Shown here piece after piece: positions 17,385 through 30,878 of a stretch of 64,000 bases of DNA. Origin of the DNA: Sphingomonas sp. J315 (GTDB lineage: Bacteria; Pseudomonadota; Alphaproteobacteria; Sphingomonadales; Sphingomonadaceae); the NCBI RefSeq assembly GCF_024666595.1, contig NZ_CP088296.1:3772501-3836500 (forward strand), given 5' to 3'. The notes under the pieces are model-generated. The model searched no databases. It saw only the letters and a program-made list of their open reading frames with translations, and was not told the origin of the DNA. The position numbers were made by a program, and so were the translations under genes. The first letter of the stretch is position 1, and every line of letters begins with the position of its first letter.

Positions 17385-18987
17385 TCAGGTGACCGGGACG
17401 GTGGTGCAGGCGCTGCCCGCCGCGCCGAAATTCGCGCGGTTCGAGTTGCAGGTCCAACCCTGGTACCAGGTGTCGCTCGGCCCGCTGATCGCGCCGATAT
17501 AGCTGGTGGTGACCAGGAAGGACGTGCCCGCCGGGTTGAGCAGCGCGGCGTTGTAGGCGGTGACGCCGGCAGCGCCGGTGCCGGGCAGATAGCCCGAGGT
17601 CAGCGCGTTGGCGGCAGTACCTGCCTTCACATTATTGGTGCCCGCGTCGACCAGCGCTTCCTGCTCCGCGTTCGTCACCGTGACGCTATTCTGCGCGGTT
17701 TCGGTGGAGAGCCCGCCGGTGCAGGCGAAGTAGTTGGAACGGAACACGGGGGGGACCGGCCTCGTCGAGCGCCGCATTGGCCGCGCGGATCGTCGACTTG
17801 CCGCCATTGTCGGTGGTCCCGGCCACCACGTTGAGGCAGGGGCGACCCGATACGAAGATGCCGTTGACGAAGGTGAAGTCGGCACCGCCGCGCAGACGCA
17901 GGCCGGCGTTCGTGCCGGTGCTGGTGTGCACAAAGGTGAAGTTCGCGATGCGGCCATTCTGGCGCGGCAGCGCGTCTTCGTTGTTGTTGGAGTCGATCTC
18001 CATCACATAATTGTCGGACTGGGTGTTGCTGGGCTTCTGGATCGCGATCGCGAACTGGATGAATCCCTTCCAGCCCACATCCGTGTCGATGCTGTCATCA
18101 TCGGCACCGGTCACCACGAGGTAACGTGCGTTGTGCGTGCCGCCAAAAATTTCGATGCCGTCGTCCGAGCTGTTGTGGATCTGGACATATTCGATGCGGG
18201 TGCCGCTGCCGACGCCGCCGGTGGTGATGCCCTGCAGCTCGTTGTTCGGGCTGATAACCGTCCCCGAGTAGCGCACCTGAACGTAGCGGAGCACGCCAGA
18301 ATTGTCGCCTGCGGTCGCGCCGCCATACAGCGCATTGCCGGTGCCCTCGACAACGTTCTCGCAGTTCACTGCACCGCCGGTCACGCCGGCGAGGTTGCAG
18401 TTCGAGATCGGCGCGCGACCGGCGAGGATGATGCCGCCCCACAGGCCCTGCGATTCGTCGGTGACGCCGCCGGTCAAATTCTGCTGCGCGGTGAAGATGA
18501 TCGGCTGGCTCGCGGTGCCTTCGGCGTTGATCGTCGAGCCGCGATTGACGACCAGGAAGTCGTTGTCCGCATTTGTCGTGTTGGCATAGACGATCACGCC
18601 CGGCTGGATCGTCAGGCTGGCGGCGGTGCCGCCGGTGCCCGCGCCGCCACGGTCGACGCCAACATCGACGCGGCCGTTCATTTCATAGGCCACGCCCGGA
18701 AGCTTCTGGAGCGTCACGGCGGTGGTGATGAGCGACGGGATGCGGCATCCACGGAAGCTGCCGACGATGCCGGCATCGGTGGTGCCGGTGGGGCAGCTGG
18801 CCGCCGGGGTTCCGGGGGTCGGGGTTGGCGACGGGGTCGGCGACGGGGCGGGCGCAGGAGCCGGTGCCGGGACGACGATCACGCCTTCGCCGGGCGAGGC
18901 AACGCTGGATGCACCGTCGCAAGCGGCGAGCGTGGCGCCCGCAACGCTGGTCATCAGGATGAGGCTGATACGCTTGAAGTCGGCCAT
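17385..18987 (-). pseudogene. Large beta-helix-type lipoprotein, frame broken by one base
   Basis: Start ATG 18987, preceded by GGAG at a suitable distance. Lipoprotein signal MADFKRISLILMTSVAGATLAAC (lipobox LAAC), then a Pro/Ala-rich PAPAPSPTPSPTPTPG linker. The body has repetitive short beta segments rich in Asn/Gly (GVIVYANTTNADNDFLVV, GLWGGIILAG, SGVLRYVQVRYSG, HNSSDDGIEIFGG, IANFTFVHTSTGTNAG), the look of a right-handed parallel beta-helix. The frame shifts at a G7 run (17748-17754); with six G the protein continues PVFRSNYFACTGGLSTETAQ to a total of 533 residues. Position upstream of a TonB receptor suggests a cell-surface partner capturing its ligand. The function is not known. Confidence 0.75.
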
Positions 18988-19330
18988 GAAATTCTCCGTT
19001 CCGGTCGATCCCGGTTTGCAGGATGTGGGCGAGCGCCCTGGATCGACTCGGAACAGTCCCCCTGCCGATCACGAGTGTCGCGCTAGGCGGCGTCCGTGAC
19101 GGTGGGATGGGATTCGGGAGAAACTTCGGTGACGGTGCGATGACGCTTTTGTGAATCGCGTTACAGACGTGTGACGGACGCGCCGGGCGATGCAATCTAG
19201 GCATATGATAAATAACGATAGTTCCGACGGTCGTAACATCGTGCCGGAAGCATTGCCGTGACGTCGGGGCCAGACAGGAGTGCGATGGCATTCCGAATGT
19301 TGCTGCTACGCAACAGCGTAGGAAGCGCCC
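18988..19330. other. Intergenic region upstream of the lipoprotein operon
   Basis: About 340 bp without a convincing gene, between the lipoprotein start (minus strand) and the tRNA-Val terminator. It should carry the promoter of the lipoprotein/TonB-receptor unit. Several TGACGG and GTGACG words recur near 19093-19180 (GTGACGGTGGG, GTGACGGTGCGATGACG, GTGTGACGGACG), possible direct-repeat operator sites, but no recognised box could be assigned. The piece near 19205-19225 is AT-richer than its surroundings. Confidence 0.4.
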
Positions 19331-19367
19331 AAAGCAAAAGGCCCGCCGGCAGTGCCGACGGGCCTTT
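19331..19367 (-). terminator. Rho-independent terminator downstream of tRNA-Val
   Basis: On the minus strand AAAGGCCCGTCGGC, a 3-base loop and GCCGGCGGGCCTTT form a strong stem directly followed by TTTTGCTTT. It lies immediately downstream of the minus-strand tRNA-Val gene. Confidence 0.8.
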
Positions 19368-19372
19368 GGTTA

Positions 19373-19447
19373 TGGTGGGCGCGGCTGGGATTGAACCAGC
19401 GACCCCTGCGGTGTGAACACAGTGCTCTACCACTGAGCTACGCGCCC
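19373..19447 (-). tRNA. tRNA-Val (anticodon CAC), CCA encoded
   Basis: On the minus strand the acceptor GGGCGCG pairs with CGCGCCC, discriminator A, then genomic CCA. D arm GCTCAGTGGTAGAGC, anticodon stem CTGTG/CGCAG with one G-T type mismatch region, loop TTCACAC (anticodon CAC), T arm GCTGGTTCAATCCCAGC. A terminator follows. Confidence 0.94.
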
Positions 19448-19570
19448 GATGCCGGATTGCCCCGTTTAGGGTCTCGCCAGCGGCTCCGACGGATCGGAAC
19501 TCCCCGAACTGGTCCGGGGAGCGGAGCCTCTAAGGTGACGGAGCCAGCTTGTCCAGCCCCGTACCCCCTT

Positions 19571-19844
19571 TTAGTTGACCGCGTCCTTGAGGCCCTTTCC
19601 GGCCTTGAACTTGGGCTGCGACGACGCCTTGATCGTCATCGGTTCGCCGGTGCGCGGGTTGCGACCGGTCGATGCCTTGCGCTTCGAAACCGAGAAGGTT
19701 CCGAACCCGACGAGGCGGACTTCGTCGCCCTTCTTGAGCGCCGCGGTGACCGCGTCGAACACGGCCTCAACCGCCTTGCTGGAATCCCCCCTTGCTGAGA
19801 CCCGCGGTGTCGGCAACCGTGGCGATCAGTTCCTGTTTGTTCAT
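19571..19844 (-). pseudogene. hupB: DNA-binding protein HU, frame broken by one base
   Basis: From ATG 19844: MNKQELIATVADTAGLSK, then a frame change, then DSSKAVEAVFDAVTAALKKGDEVRLVGFGTFSVSKRK and GRNPRTGEPMTI (the Pro-tipped beta-arm that intercalates in the minor groove) to KDAVN. The shift sits in a C6 run on the plus strand (19786-19791); five C restores exactly 90 residues, the canonical HU length. HU compacts and bends nucleoid DNA. The gene lies just downstream of lon in the same direction, a common proteobacterial arrangement. A homopolymer sequencing error is far likelier than loss. Confidence 0.9.
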
Positions 19845-20006
19845 GCCCTTTGAACCCCTGCTTTTCTTGATAGGCGTGTACCAGAATGCGTTCGGCGTCG
19901 AGACGCCGGTGGAACAGCAAAACGTGTCCGTGCCCCGCTGTAAAGCGGAAAGCGGCGCAATGAACGGGAAAGCGCAGGAAAAAGTAGCTTTACCAGCGCT
20001 CAACCA

Positions 20007-22392
<2,386 letters not shown>

Positions 22393-22394
<2 letters not shown>

Positions 22395-24144
22395 GGATAC
22401 TCCGGTGCCGCCATCACGGGGCGGATTCGTCCAACTATATGGGGATCGTGGGCATCGCATCAATGCAGTGTTTGCCGCGCTCGCGCTCAGCGCCTTTCCC
22501 GCCCCCGCGCTGGCGCAAAAGGGCGAGCCGCCGATCACCGCGCTGACCGAGCGATCGGGCGGGGAGATCGAGCCCGAGCGGGCGGCGTTGCGGCTGGAGC
22601 ATGTCGATCTTCAGTTGCGCATCTCGCCTGAGCGAAAATATCTGTCAGGCACGGCCACGCTGCGGTTAACCACCAGCGCGCGCCAGACGCGTCTTCTGAT
22701 CGACCTCGACAAGAATTTTCACGTTTCCGAGATCCAGATCGATGGTTTGAAGCTCCGCCCTGATAGCTGGCGCAATCCGGAGGGGCGGCTGATCATCGAC
22801 CTTCCGAGGCCCGTGGCAGCCGGTGGCAGGGTCACAGCCAAGATCGAATATGCGGGTCGCCCCCACGAAGCGGTGAATGCGCCGTGGGATGACGGATTCG
22901 TCTGGTCGAGCTGGCAGGGCAAGCCATGGGTCGCCACGACGGCACAGGGCTATGGCTGCGACCTGTTCTGGCCGTGTCTCGATTTCCCGGCAGGCGAGAT
23001 TCCGGAAATCCGCATCTCGATCGGCGTGAGGAGTGGACTGGCGGCGATCGCCAACGGCAAGCTCGAGACCGCGACGCCTGCGCTCCACGGCTATTCGGAA
23101 TGGCGGTGGGTCGCGAAGAACATCAATCCCTATCTCGTCGCGATCAACATCGGCCCGTATCGCGAGATCAAGGGCAGCTATGCCAGCAGGTTCGGGAACA
23201 AGGTGCCGCTGCATTTCTGGCACCTGGCGGGCAAGGACAAGCAGGCAGCCGGCCTGTTCGCGGAGTTTGCCCCCACGCTCGACTTCTTCGAGACCATGAT
23301 TGGCCCCTTCCCCTTCGCGCACGAGAAGCTGGGGGTAGTCGAGACGCCGCATCTCGGCATGGAGCATCAGACGGTCAACGCGTACGGCAATAACTATAAG
23401 AAGGACGAGACCGGGTTCGACTGGCTGTTCCACCACGAGCTGGCGCATGAATGGTTCGGCAACCAGATGACCGCCGCCGACTGGGACGATTTCTGGCTGC
23501 ATGAGGGCTATGGCCAATATATGCAGCCGCTCTACGGTCAGTGGCGCGAGGGTGAAGCGCGCTATGCCGCGATGATGGCGGAGCAGCGCAAGAACATCAT
23601 CAACCGCCAGCCTTTGGTGTCCGGACGCTCGCGCACCTCGGACGAGGTCTACCAGCTCGAAAAGGGCGGGCCGGGGCAGGATATCTATTATAAGGGCGCG
23701 TGGGTGCTCCACACGCTGCGCTATCTGATCGGGGACAAGGCGTTTTTCGATGCGACGACCCGGCTGGTCTATGGCCGCCCGGACCCGAAACCGGGTAATT
23801 TCAAGCCGCGCTTTACGACAACTGGCGAGTTTGAGGCGGTGATGAGCGCGGCGGCCGGGCAGGATCTGGAGTGGTTCTACGCGGTCTATCTACGCTCGGC
23901 CGCGCTGCCTCATCTCGTCGAAACCCGCGAGGGCGACCGGCTGACGCTCGAATGGAAAACGCCCCGGGGAGTCCCGTTCCCTCTTCCCGTCGATGTTCAG
24001 GTCGATGGCGTCGTACGAAAGGTCGCGATGGATGAAGGACGCGCGACGCTTACGGTCCTTGCAGGCGCACATGTCGTAGTCGATCCGATGGCGCGCATCC
24101 TGCGCCGCAGTCCCGCGATCGAGGCAATGCAGGCGCGGCCCTAG
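22393..24144 (+). CDS. M1 family metallopeptidase (gluzincin aminopeptidase-like)
   Basis: Up to 583 residues from ATG 22393; the N-terminal 40 residues end in a signal peptide core (AVFAALALSAFPAPALAQ). M1 landmarks: an N-terminal beta domain, GMEHQTVNAYG (replacing GAMEN in the exopeptidase motif), HHELAHEWFGNQ (HExxHx18E zinc site), then DDFWLHEGYGQYMQPLY providing the third ligand Glu, and a catalytic Tyr region (DIYYKGAWVLHTLRYL). It should be a periplasmic aminopeptidase, smaller than PepN because the C-terminal helical domain is missing. The start overlaps the lon ATG on the opposite strand; GTG codons further in are possible alternatives. Confidence 0.88.
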
Positions 24145-24147
24145 GCG

Positions 24148-24999
24148 CTATTCCACCAACGCATGCGCGTCGCCGACACGGAGCTGGTTGCGGCCCGATC
24201 GCTTTGCTGCGTAGAGCGCCGCGTCGGCGCGGGCCATGGCAAGCGGCATCGGTTCTCCCTCGATGGCGACCACACCGCCCGAGCAGGTGACGGGTATGCC
24301 ATCCGGGCGTTCGATCAGTCCGTTGGCCAGCCTGCGCGCCAGGCGGCGGAGCACCGCTGCGGCCTCGCCTTCATCCGTATCGGGGAACAGGACCGCAAAT
24401 TCCTCGCCGCCCCAGCGCCCGACGCAGTCGGTGCGGCGCACGCCGCGCGCCAAGAATGCGGCGAAGTCCTGGAGAATCTCGTCGCCCGCGTCGTGCCCGA
24501 ACTGGTCATTGATCGACTTGAACCGGTCGAGGTCGAGCAACGCGATCGACCCGTCGCCCGCCGCCTCGGCACGGACAAGGAACCCGCGACGGTTGAGCAG
24601 TCCGGTCAGGGGATCGCGATGCGCCGCCATGTCGAGCGCCGCGATGCGGACCTTGGTCGCCTCGCTCGCGCGGGTCACGCCGATCAACAATTCGGCCAGC
24701 ATGTCGCCGTCCTTGACCGACTCCAGCGCCTCAGCCTGTTCGCGTTCGAGCGATTGGACCGCCCGCGTCGCCGCGCGCACCGGAGCGAGCAGCGCGTCGA
24801 TGCCGAGCAGGGTGAACACAGTGCCGATCAACGTCGCGCCGAGCACGATGCCGAGATCCGACCAGTCGGTCTTGTCCCTCACGAACTGCCACCCGGCAAA
24901 GCTCAGCAGCGGGATGTGCGTACCGATGAAGCAGATGGCGAACATGCGCAGCCGCAAGCTGGAAGGGAACAGGAAGCGCGTCGCCTGATAGAACCGCAA
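24148..24999 (-). CDS. Membrane diguanylate cyclase (GGDEF domain)
   Basis: 283 residues. Two N-terminal membrane helices (about 18-36 and 46-68) are followed by a HAMP-like/coiled linker and a GGDEF domain: HRDPLTGLLNRRGF, IALLDLDRFKSINDQFGHDAGDEIL, and the active site RWGGEEFAVLFP (GGEEF, catalytically competent form). An RxxD inhibitory site is not obvious. It should make cyclic di-GMP from two GTP at the inner membrane. It is convergent with the M1 peptidase gene, stop codons 3 bp apart. No EAL partner is nearby; a PilZ effector lies at 37.2 kb. Confidence 0.93.
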   Translation of the reverse strand: MRFYQATRFLFPSSLRLRMFAICFIGTHIPLLSFAGWQFVRDKTDWSDLGIVLGATLIGTVFTLLGIDALLAPVRAATRAVQSLEREQAEALESVKDGDMLAELLIGVTRASEATKVRIAALDMAAHRDPLTGLLNRRGFLVRAEAAGDGSIALLDLDRFKSINDQFGHDAGDEILQDFAAFLARGVRRTDCVGRWGGEEFAVLFPDTDEGEAAAVLRRLARRLANGLIERPDGIPVTCSGGVVAIEGEPMPLAMARADAALYAAKRSGRNQLRVGDAHALVE

Positions 25000-25117
25000 A
25001 TAAGCCTCCCGTAGATTCCCGATATCGCGCGGAAGAAATCGTTAGGACGGGTTAAGCAGCGGAAAACGACCATGGTTAAACCTGTGGACGGTTGCGGGCG
25101 GGCGATGGGGCGTGTCC

Positions 25118-25154
25118 CGCAAAGCGAAACGGGCGCCGGTTGCCCGACGCCCGT
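25118..25154 (-). terminator. Intrinsic terminator downstream of clpX
   Basis: On the minus strand ACGGGCG (from 25154) pairs with CGCCCGT (to 25129) around a GC-rich loop and is followed by TTTCGCTTT. It begins 23 bp after the clpX stop. Confidence 0.7.
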
Positions 25155-25177
25155 CCGATTATCTGGCCGTCCCGCGG

Positions 25178-26446
<1,269 letters not shown>

Positions 26447-26555
26447 TCAGTCTTCCTTTGCGTGCCGGACCGATTACGCAGCCCGGCATCCTACAGCCGG
26501 GAAAACGCCCGGCAAATCAAATTCGCCCTATAAACCGGCAAGGGTGAGCGTCAGA

Positions 26556-27227
26556 TTAAGACGCCGCGCCGTCGGTGTCAGTCGGCTGCGGGCGCTTTTC
26601 ATACACTTCGTCGACCAAACCGAACGCCTTGGCCTCATCGGCTTCAAGGAAGGTGTCGCGATCCATTGCCGATTCGATCCGTTCAAGCGGCTGGCCGGTG
26701 TACTTGACGTACAGCGCGTTCATCCGATCCTTGATGCGCTGGATTTCCTTGGCCTGGATCTGGATGTCCGACGCCATGCCCTGCGCCCCGCCCGAGGGCT
26801 GGTGGATCATGATGCGTGCGTTGGTCAGCGCGACGCGCAGCCCCGGTTCACCTGCGGCGAGCAGGAAGCTGCCCATCGACGCGGCCTGGCCGATGCACAC
26901 CGTGCCGACGCGCGGACGGATATACTGCATCGTGTCGTGGATCGCCATGCCGGCGGTCACCACGCCACCCGGGGAGTTGATGTACATCCAGATGTCCTTC
27001 TTCGGGTTCTCGGACTCGAGGAAGAGCAGCTGGGCGGTAATCAGCGAGGCCATGTGATCCTCGACACCGCCGGTGATGAACACGATCCGCTCGCGCAACA
27101 GGCGCGAGTAGATATCGAAGCTGCGCTCGCCGCGGCTCGACTGTTCGATGACGATCGGAACCAGCGCGTTGGTGACGGGATCGCGCGTAAAACCGTCAGG
27201 AGTCATGTTACCGGCAAGAGGATGCAT
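26556..27227 (-). CDS. clpP: ATP-dependent Clp protease proteolytic subunit ClpP
   Basis: 223 residues from ATG 27227; an upstream TTG at 27245 is less likely. Serine protease with catalytic triad: Ser in [17 protein letters not shown], His in [11 protein letters not shown], and Asp further on. Other landmarks are [46 protein letters not shown] and [11 protein letters not shown]. It forms the tetradecameric degradation chamber for ClpX/ClpA. The order clpP-clpX is the standard operon, and the region between them has only a short GCCGGG..CCCGGC hairpin. Confidence 0.98.
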   Translation of the reverse strand: MHPLAGNMTPDGFTRDPVTNALVPIVIEQSSRGERSFDIYSRLLRERIVFITGGVEDHMASLITAQLLFLESENPKKDIWMYINSPGGVVTAGMAIHDTMQYIRPRVGTVCIGQAASMGSFLLAAGEPGLRVALTNARIMIHQPSGGAQGMASDIQIQAKEIQRIKDRMNALYVKYTGQPLERIESAMDRDTFLEADEAKAFGLVDEVYEKRPQPTDTDGAAS

Positions 27228-27395
27228 GTGGGATGTTCTCGTCAAATCTGTTTTTGCCCAGGCGACTACATCGGCGCTCGCGCGGCGCGGCGCAAGGGGG
27301 GAAGAGGGTGAACGGCGGTGCGTCGTCGCGCGGCAACCATTTCTGAACCCTTGTCTGCCAGGGTCGATCCGAACCGGGAGTCGAAAGGGGCGCCG

Positions 27396-27944
27396 ATGCG
27401 CCAGAATATGCGAACCATCATCGTCTTTGCCCTGCTCTACGCGGCCTTTGTTGCTGTGGGCCTGGGGCCGCTATTTGCGGCGGGCGGGTTCAACGACGCG
27501 ACCTTCGGCATCGGGATGGTGATCGCCATTGCGCTGATTCCGGTTACCGCAATCGTCCTGACGATGTTCGCCCATATCCTGCTGCGTGCTCCGGGAAGCG
27601 GCGCGCCCCTGCCCGAGGCGGCACGCCGCGCCGTCGACCCCGCGCCGGAACGCGACCATTTCGACTTTGCCTTTGCCGCTTGGAACGGGATCGAATCCGC
27701 AGAAGCGGTAGCGCGCCTGTCCCGCCGCCTCCACGCGCTCGAAATCGCCCACCGGTTCGACGATGGGGAGATCAGCGTTGCCGACGGCGACGTACGCTGG
27801 AAGGTCGCCCCGGTCGTTGGCGCGCTGCGCATCGCCGGTTGGGTCGAGGCACCGACCCGCGAGACACGCGCGATGATCGAGGCGGCGGTCGAGGAGTTCC
27901 TGATCGAAGAGCTTGGAATAAGGCTGGAAAAGCTCGCCGCTTAA
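27396..27944 (+). CDS. Hypothetical membrane protein
   Basis: 182 residues from ATG 27396, preceded by GAAAGGGG. Two N-terminal transmembrane helices (about residues 6-30 and 37-62) are followed by a soluble domain of about 110 residues starting [25 protein letters not shown]. The soluble part is mixed charge with a [19 protein letters not shown] segment. No recognised motif. It is divergent from clpP and its stop codon overlaps the stop of the glycosyltransferase gene (4 bp, convergent). Confidence 0.75.
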   Translation: MRQNMRTIIVFALLYAAFVAVGLGPLFAAGGFNDATFGIGMVIAIALIPVTAIVLTMFAHILLRAPGSGAPLPEAARRAVDPAPERDHFDFAFAAWNGIESAEAVARLSRRLHALEIAHRFDDGEISVADGDVRWKVAPVVGALRIAGWVEAPTRETRAMIEAAVEEFLIEELGIRLEKLAA

Positions 27945-28870
27945 AGATTGGCGGGAGCGGGCTGCGCAAGATAGGCGAGCCGCCGCACCTCACGCCTGCC
28001 CCGCACCACCGTGTCCAGGATCAGCCCGGCAAAGCTGCTGAGCGCGGCCAGGATCACCAGCCCAGTGACGAGAATTGCGGTCGGGAAGCGCGGCACCAGC
28101 CCGGTGTGGAGATAGGTCATCACCAGCGGCGCTGCGAGACCCACCGCCAGCGCCGCAAGCGCCAGTGCGATCCAGCCAAAGAACAGCATCGGCTTTTCGA
28201 TGCGGTAGAGCGTCAGGATGGTCCGGGCGATGCGAAACCCGTCGCGATAGGTGGACAATTTAGACGCCGAGCCCTCGGGACGGGCGAGATAGCGGGTTTC
28301 CACCTCCCCCACCGGCATCTTGAGTTCGAGCGCGTGGACGCTGATCTCGGTCTCGATCTCGAACCCCGCCGACAGCACCGGGAAGCTTTTCACGAAGCGC
28401 CGCGAAAAAACGCGATAGCCCGAGAAAATGTCGGTAAAACTGCGCCCGAACAGGCGCGCGAGCAGGCCGGTCATCGCGCGATTGCCAAGCACATGCCCAC
28501 GGCGATAGGCGTCGGCGGCTTCGTGCACGCGGGTGCCGACGACCATGTCGAGCCCCTCGTCGCGCATCTTGGCGATCATCGCGGGCGCGGCGGCGGCGTC
28601 ATAGGTCGCATCGCCATCGGCCATCACATAGATGTCGGCATCGACATCGGCGAACATGCGGCGGACGACATTGCCCTTGCCCTGCATCCGCTCGGTCCGA
28701 ACGATCGCGCCGGCTTCGCGGGCGATGGCGACGGTGCGGTCGGCGCTGTTGTTATCGAAGACATAGATGGCGGCGGTCGGAAGCGCCGCGCGGAAGCCCG
28801 CGACCGTCTGCGCGATCGCGGCTTCCTCGTTATAGCAGGGCAGGATCACTGCGATGCGCGGTTCGGTCAC
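27941..28870 (-). CDS. Family 2 glycosyltransferase, membrane anchored (DPM/ArnC-like)
   Basis: 309 residues with GTG 28870 as the most likely start (TEPRIAVILPCYNEE follows); longer readings run into a dispersed non-coding repeat. GT-A motifs: ILPCYNEEAAIAQTV, YVFDNNSADRTVAIAREAGA, MADGDATYDAAAAPAMI (DxD-like metal site), and DIFSGYRVFSRRFVKSFP. Two C-terminal membrane helices (LALAALAVGLAAPLVMTYL; ILVTGLVILAALSSFAGLIL) suggest transfer from a nucleotide sugar to undecaprenyl phosphate or a similar lipid. The sugar is unknown. It is convergent with the preceding membrane gene. Confidence 0.85.
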   Translation of the reverse strand: MTEPRIAVILPCYNEEAAIAQTVAGFRAALPTAAIYVFDNNSADRTVAIAREAGAIVRTERMQGKGNVVRRMFADVDADIYVMADGDATYDAAAAPAMIAKMRDEGLDMVVGTRVHEAADAYRRGHVLGNRAMTGLLARLFGRSFTDIFSGYRVFSRRFVKSFPVLSAGFEIETEISVHALELKMPVGEVETRYLARPEGSASKLSTYRDGFRIARTILTLYRIEKPMLFFGWIALALAALAVGLAAPLVMTYLHTGLVPRFPTAILVTGLVILAALSSFAGLILDTVVRGRREVRRLAYLAQPAPANL

Positions 28871-28884
28871 GCCATTCCCCACTA

Positions 28885-29004
28885 CGTCACCCCGGACTTG
28901 TTCCGGGGTCCACCGGGAGGCTGAGCGCATCGCAAGAGCCTCAAGCACTCAGTGTGCGGCACCGTGGACCCCGGCACAACCCTTGCGGAATGGGCCGGGG
29001 TGAC
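28885..29004. repeat. Dispersed inverted repeat (CACCCCGGACTTGTTCCGGGG type)
   Basis: Left arm GTCACCCCGGACTTGTTCC continuing to 28915 is matched by the reverse complement in the right arm (28962-29003, starting CCGTGGACCCCGG and ending GGCCGGGGTGAC). Each arm also folds on itself (CCCCGGA..TCCGGGG). This word is a very common intergenic repeat in sphingomonads. It separates trigger factor from the glycosyltransferase gene and makes reading through it as protein implausible. Confidence 0.75.
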
Positions 29005-29017
29005 GATGCTACAGGCC

Positions 29018-30619
29018 TCAGTCCGCCTTCTTCTTCGCGGGAGCCTTCTTCTTCGGCGCTTCGGCCTCGGCGTCATCCGCCTTGGCGGCCTTCTTGGCCG
29101 GTGCCTTCTTGGCCGGAGCAGCTTCCTCGGCCGGAGCCTCTTCCGCCTTGGCCTTGCCCTTCTTCGCCGGCTTTACGTCCTCGGCAGCGGCGGGCTCGTC
29201 AGACTTCTTCGCCTTGGCCTTCTTGGCGGGCTTGTGATCGTGGTCGTGGTCGTGGTTGCAGTCGGGCCCATGGACGTGCGGCACCGCGCCTTCCTCGCTC
29301 TCGATCGCGGCTTCCAGCTCTTCGCGGGTCACGTCGCGTTCGCTGATCTCCGCCTTCTCGAACAGGAAGTCGACGACCTTGTCCTCATAGAGCGGCGCGC
29401 GCAGCTGGGCGGCCGCCATCGGCTCCTGCTGAATATACTGGAAGAAGCGCTGCTGGTCTTCCGGGCGGTACTGCTGCGCGGCCTGGGCGATCAGGCGGTT
29501 CATTTCCGCCTGAGTCACCTCGACGCCGTTCGCCTGTCCGATTTCGGAGAGGAGCAGACCGAGACGGACGCGACGTTCGGCAATCGCGCGGTAATCGTCC
29601 TTTTCCTTCTCGAGATCGGCCTTGGCCGCCTCGGGATCTTCCTCGTGGCTCGCTTCCTGAAGGAGCTGCGCCCAAATCTGCTGGAACTCGGCCTCGACCA
29701 TCGACGGCGGGACCGGGAAGTCGTGCCCCGCAGCGAGTTGGTCGAGCAGCTTGCGCTTCATATAGGTGCGCGTCAGTCCGCCGGTCTCGTTCTCCATCTG
29801 GCCGCGCAGGATACCGCGCAGCTGATCAAGGCTCTCAAGGCCGAGATTCTTGGCCAGATCTTCATCGACCTTCACTTCGCCGGCGGTCTTCACCGCGGTG
29901 ATCTTGAGGTCAAACGTCGCGGGCTTGCCGGCCAGCGTGTCGACGCCATAATCCTCGGGGAAGGTCACCTCGATCTGCTTTTCGTCGCCAGCCTTCACGC
30001 CGACGATCTGGTCTTCGAAGCCCGGGATCAGGCGGCCCGAACCGATTTCGATTGCCATGCCCTCGCCGGTGCCGCCTTCAAACGCGACGCCGTCAACCTT
30101 GCCCACGAAGTCCATCGTGACCTGGTCGCCCTGCTTCGCCTTGTAGCTGGCCTTGGCGTCTTCCCACGCCTTCTGCTGGCCGGCGATCTGCATGATCTGC
30201 GCGTCGACCGCCTCGTCGCTGACCGGAACGATCAGACGTTCGAGCTTCAGCCCCTCGATCGAGGGAGTCGGAACGTCGGGCAGGACTTCCAGCTCAACCT
30301 TTACCTCGGCACCGTCACCGGCCTTGAACTCGCCCTCAAGGCTGACCGACGGCTGCATCGCGGGACGCAGCTTGTGATCGGCGATCAGCTTCTGCACGCC
30401 TTCCTGGATGGTCGAGTTGAGCGCGTCCTGGGTCAGCGCCTCGCCATGCATCTTGCGGACCAGGTTGGTCGGCACCTTGCCGGGGCGGAAGCCGGGCATG
30501 CGGATCTGCGGGGCCACGCGCTTCACCTCGGCATCGACGCGGCTGTCGATGTCCTTGGCGGTGATCTTCAGGGTGTAGGCGCGCTTGAGGCCTTCGTTCA
30601 ACGTCTCGACGGTCTGCAT
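29018..30619 (-). CDS. tig: Trigger factor with extended His- and Lys/Ala-rich tail
   Basis: 533 residues against about 430-450 for typical members. Ribosome-binding domain with the signature region MPGFRPGKVPTNLVRK (GFRxGxxP), PPIase domain (QGDQVTMDFVGKVDG ... GLIPGFEDQIVG type), then the helical chaperone arms. After about residue 440 there is an extra tail: HVHGPDCNHDHDHDH (histidine-rich, possible metal binding) followed by about 70 residues of AKKAKAKK / PAKKAPAKKA repeats resembling histone H1-like tails. Trigger factor binds nascent chains at the ribosome exit. Distance from clpP (1.8 kb) reflects the tig-clpP-clpX neighbourhood seen widely, here interrupted by two genes. Confidence 0.95.
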   Translation of the reverse strand: MQTVETLNEGLKRAYTLKITAKDIDSRVDAEVKRVAPQIRMPGFRPGKVPTNLVRKMHGEALTQDALNSTIQEGVQKLIADHKLRPAMQPSVSLEGEFKAGDGAEVKVELEVLPDVPTPSIEGLKLERLIVPVSDEAVDAQIMQIAGQQKAWEDAKASYKAKQGDQVTMDFVGKVDGVAFEGGTGEGMAIEIGSGRLIPGFEDQIVGVKAGDEKQIEVTFPEDYGVDTLAGKPATFDLKITAVKTAGEVKVDEDLAKNLGLESLDQLRGILRGQMENETGGLTRTYMKRKLLDQLAAGHDFPVPPSMVEAEFQQIWAQLLQEASHEEDPEAAKADLEKEKDDYRAIAERRVRLGLLLSEIGQANGVEVTQAEMNRLIAQAAQQYRPEDQQRFFQYIQQEPMAAAQLRAPLYEDKVVDFLFEKAEISERDVTREELEAAIESEEGAVPHVHGPDCNHDHDHDHKPAKKAKAKKSDEPAAAEDVKPAKKGKAKAEEAPAEEAAPAKKAPAKKAAKADDAEAEAPKKKAPAKKKAD

Positions 30620-30686
30620 TTCTCTCGGGCTTCCTGCTCTGGAAGTGGAATCGATTTAGCGGCATCGCGATCACGCCGGGCGGGAT

Positions 30687-30771
30687 TGGTGCGGGCGAAG
30701 GGACTCGAACCCCCACATCTTTCGATACTGGTACCTAAAACCAGCGCGTCTACCAATTCCGCCACGCCCGC
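30687..30771 (-). tRNA. tRNA-Leu (anticodon UAG), CCA encoded
   Basis: On the minus strand the acceptor GCGGGCG pairs with CGCCCGC, discriminator A, genomic CCA. Anticodon stem CTGGT/ACCAG with loop TTTAGGT (anticodon TAG). A class II variable arm (ATCGAAAGAT) is present, and the T arm is GGGGGTTCGAGTCCC with TTC. It lies just upstream of trigger factor in the same direction. Confidence 0.94.
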
Positions 30772-30878
30772 ATTCTGGGACACCGCAAGTCGGGCGCGTC
30801 TATAGCAATGCGGGTGCCGGGGGCAAGGGCGATGCCGTATATGACGAAGAATCACCGAGACCGCCCGTTCGGCGCCCT

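Noticed and set aside
18988..19330. Pho box upstream of the lipoprotein operon
   Set aside because: TGACGG/GTGACG words recur, but the paired CTGTCAT-type spacing is not met.
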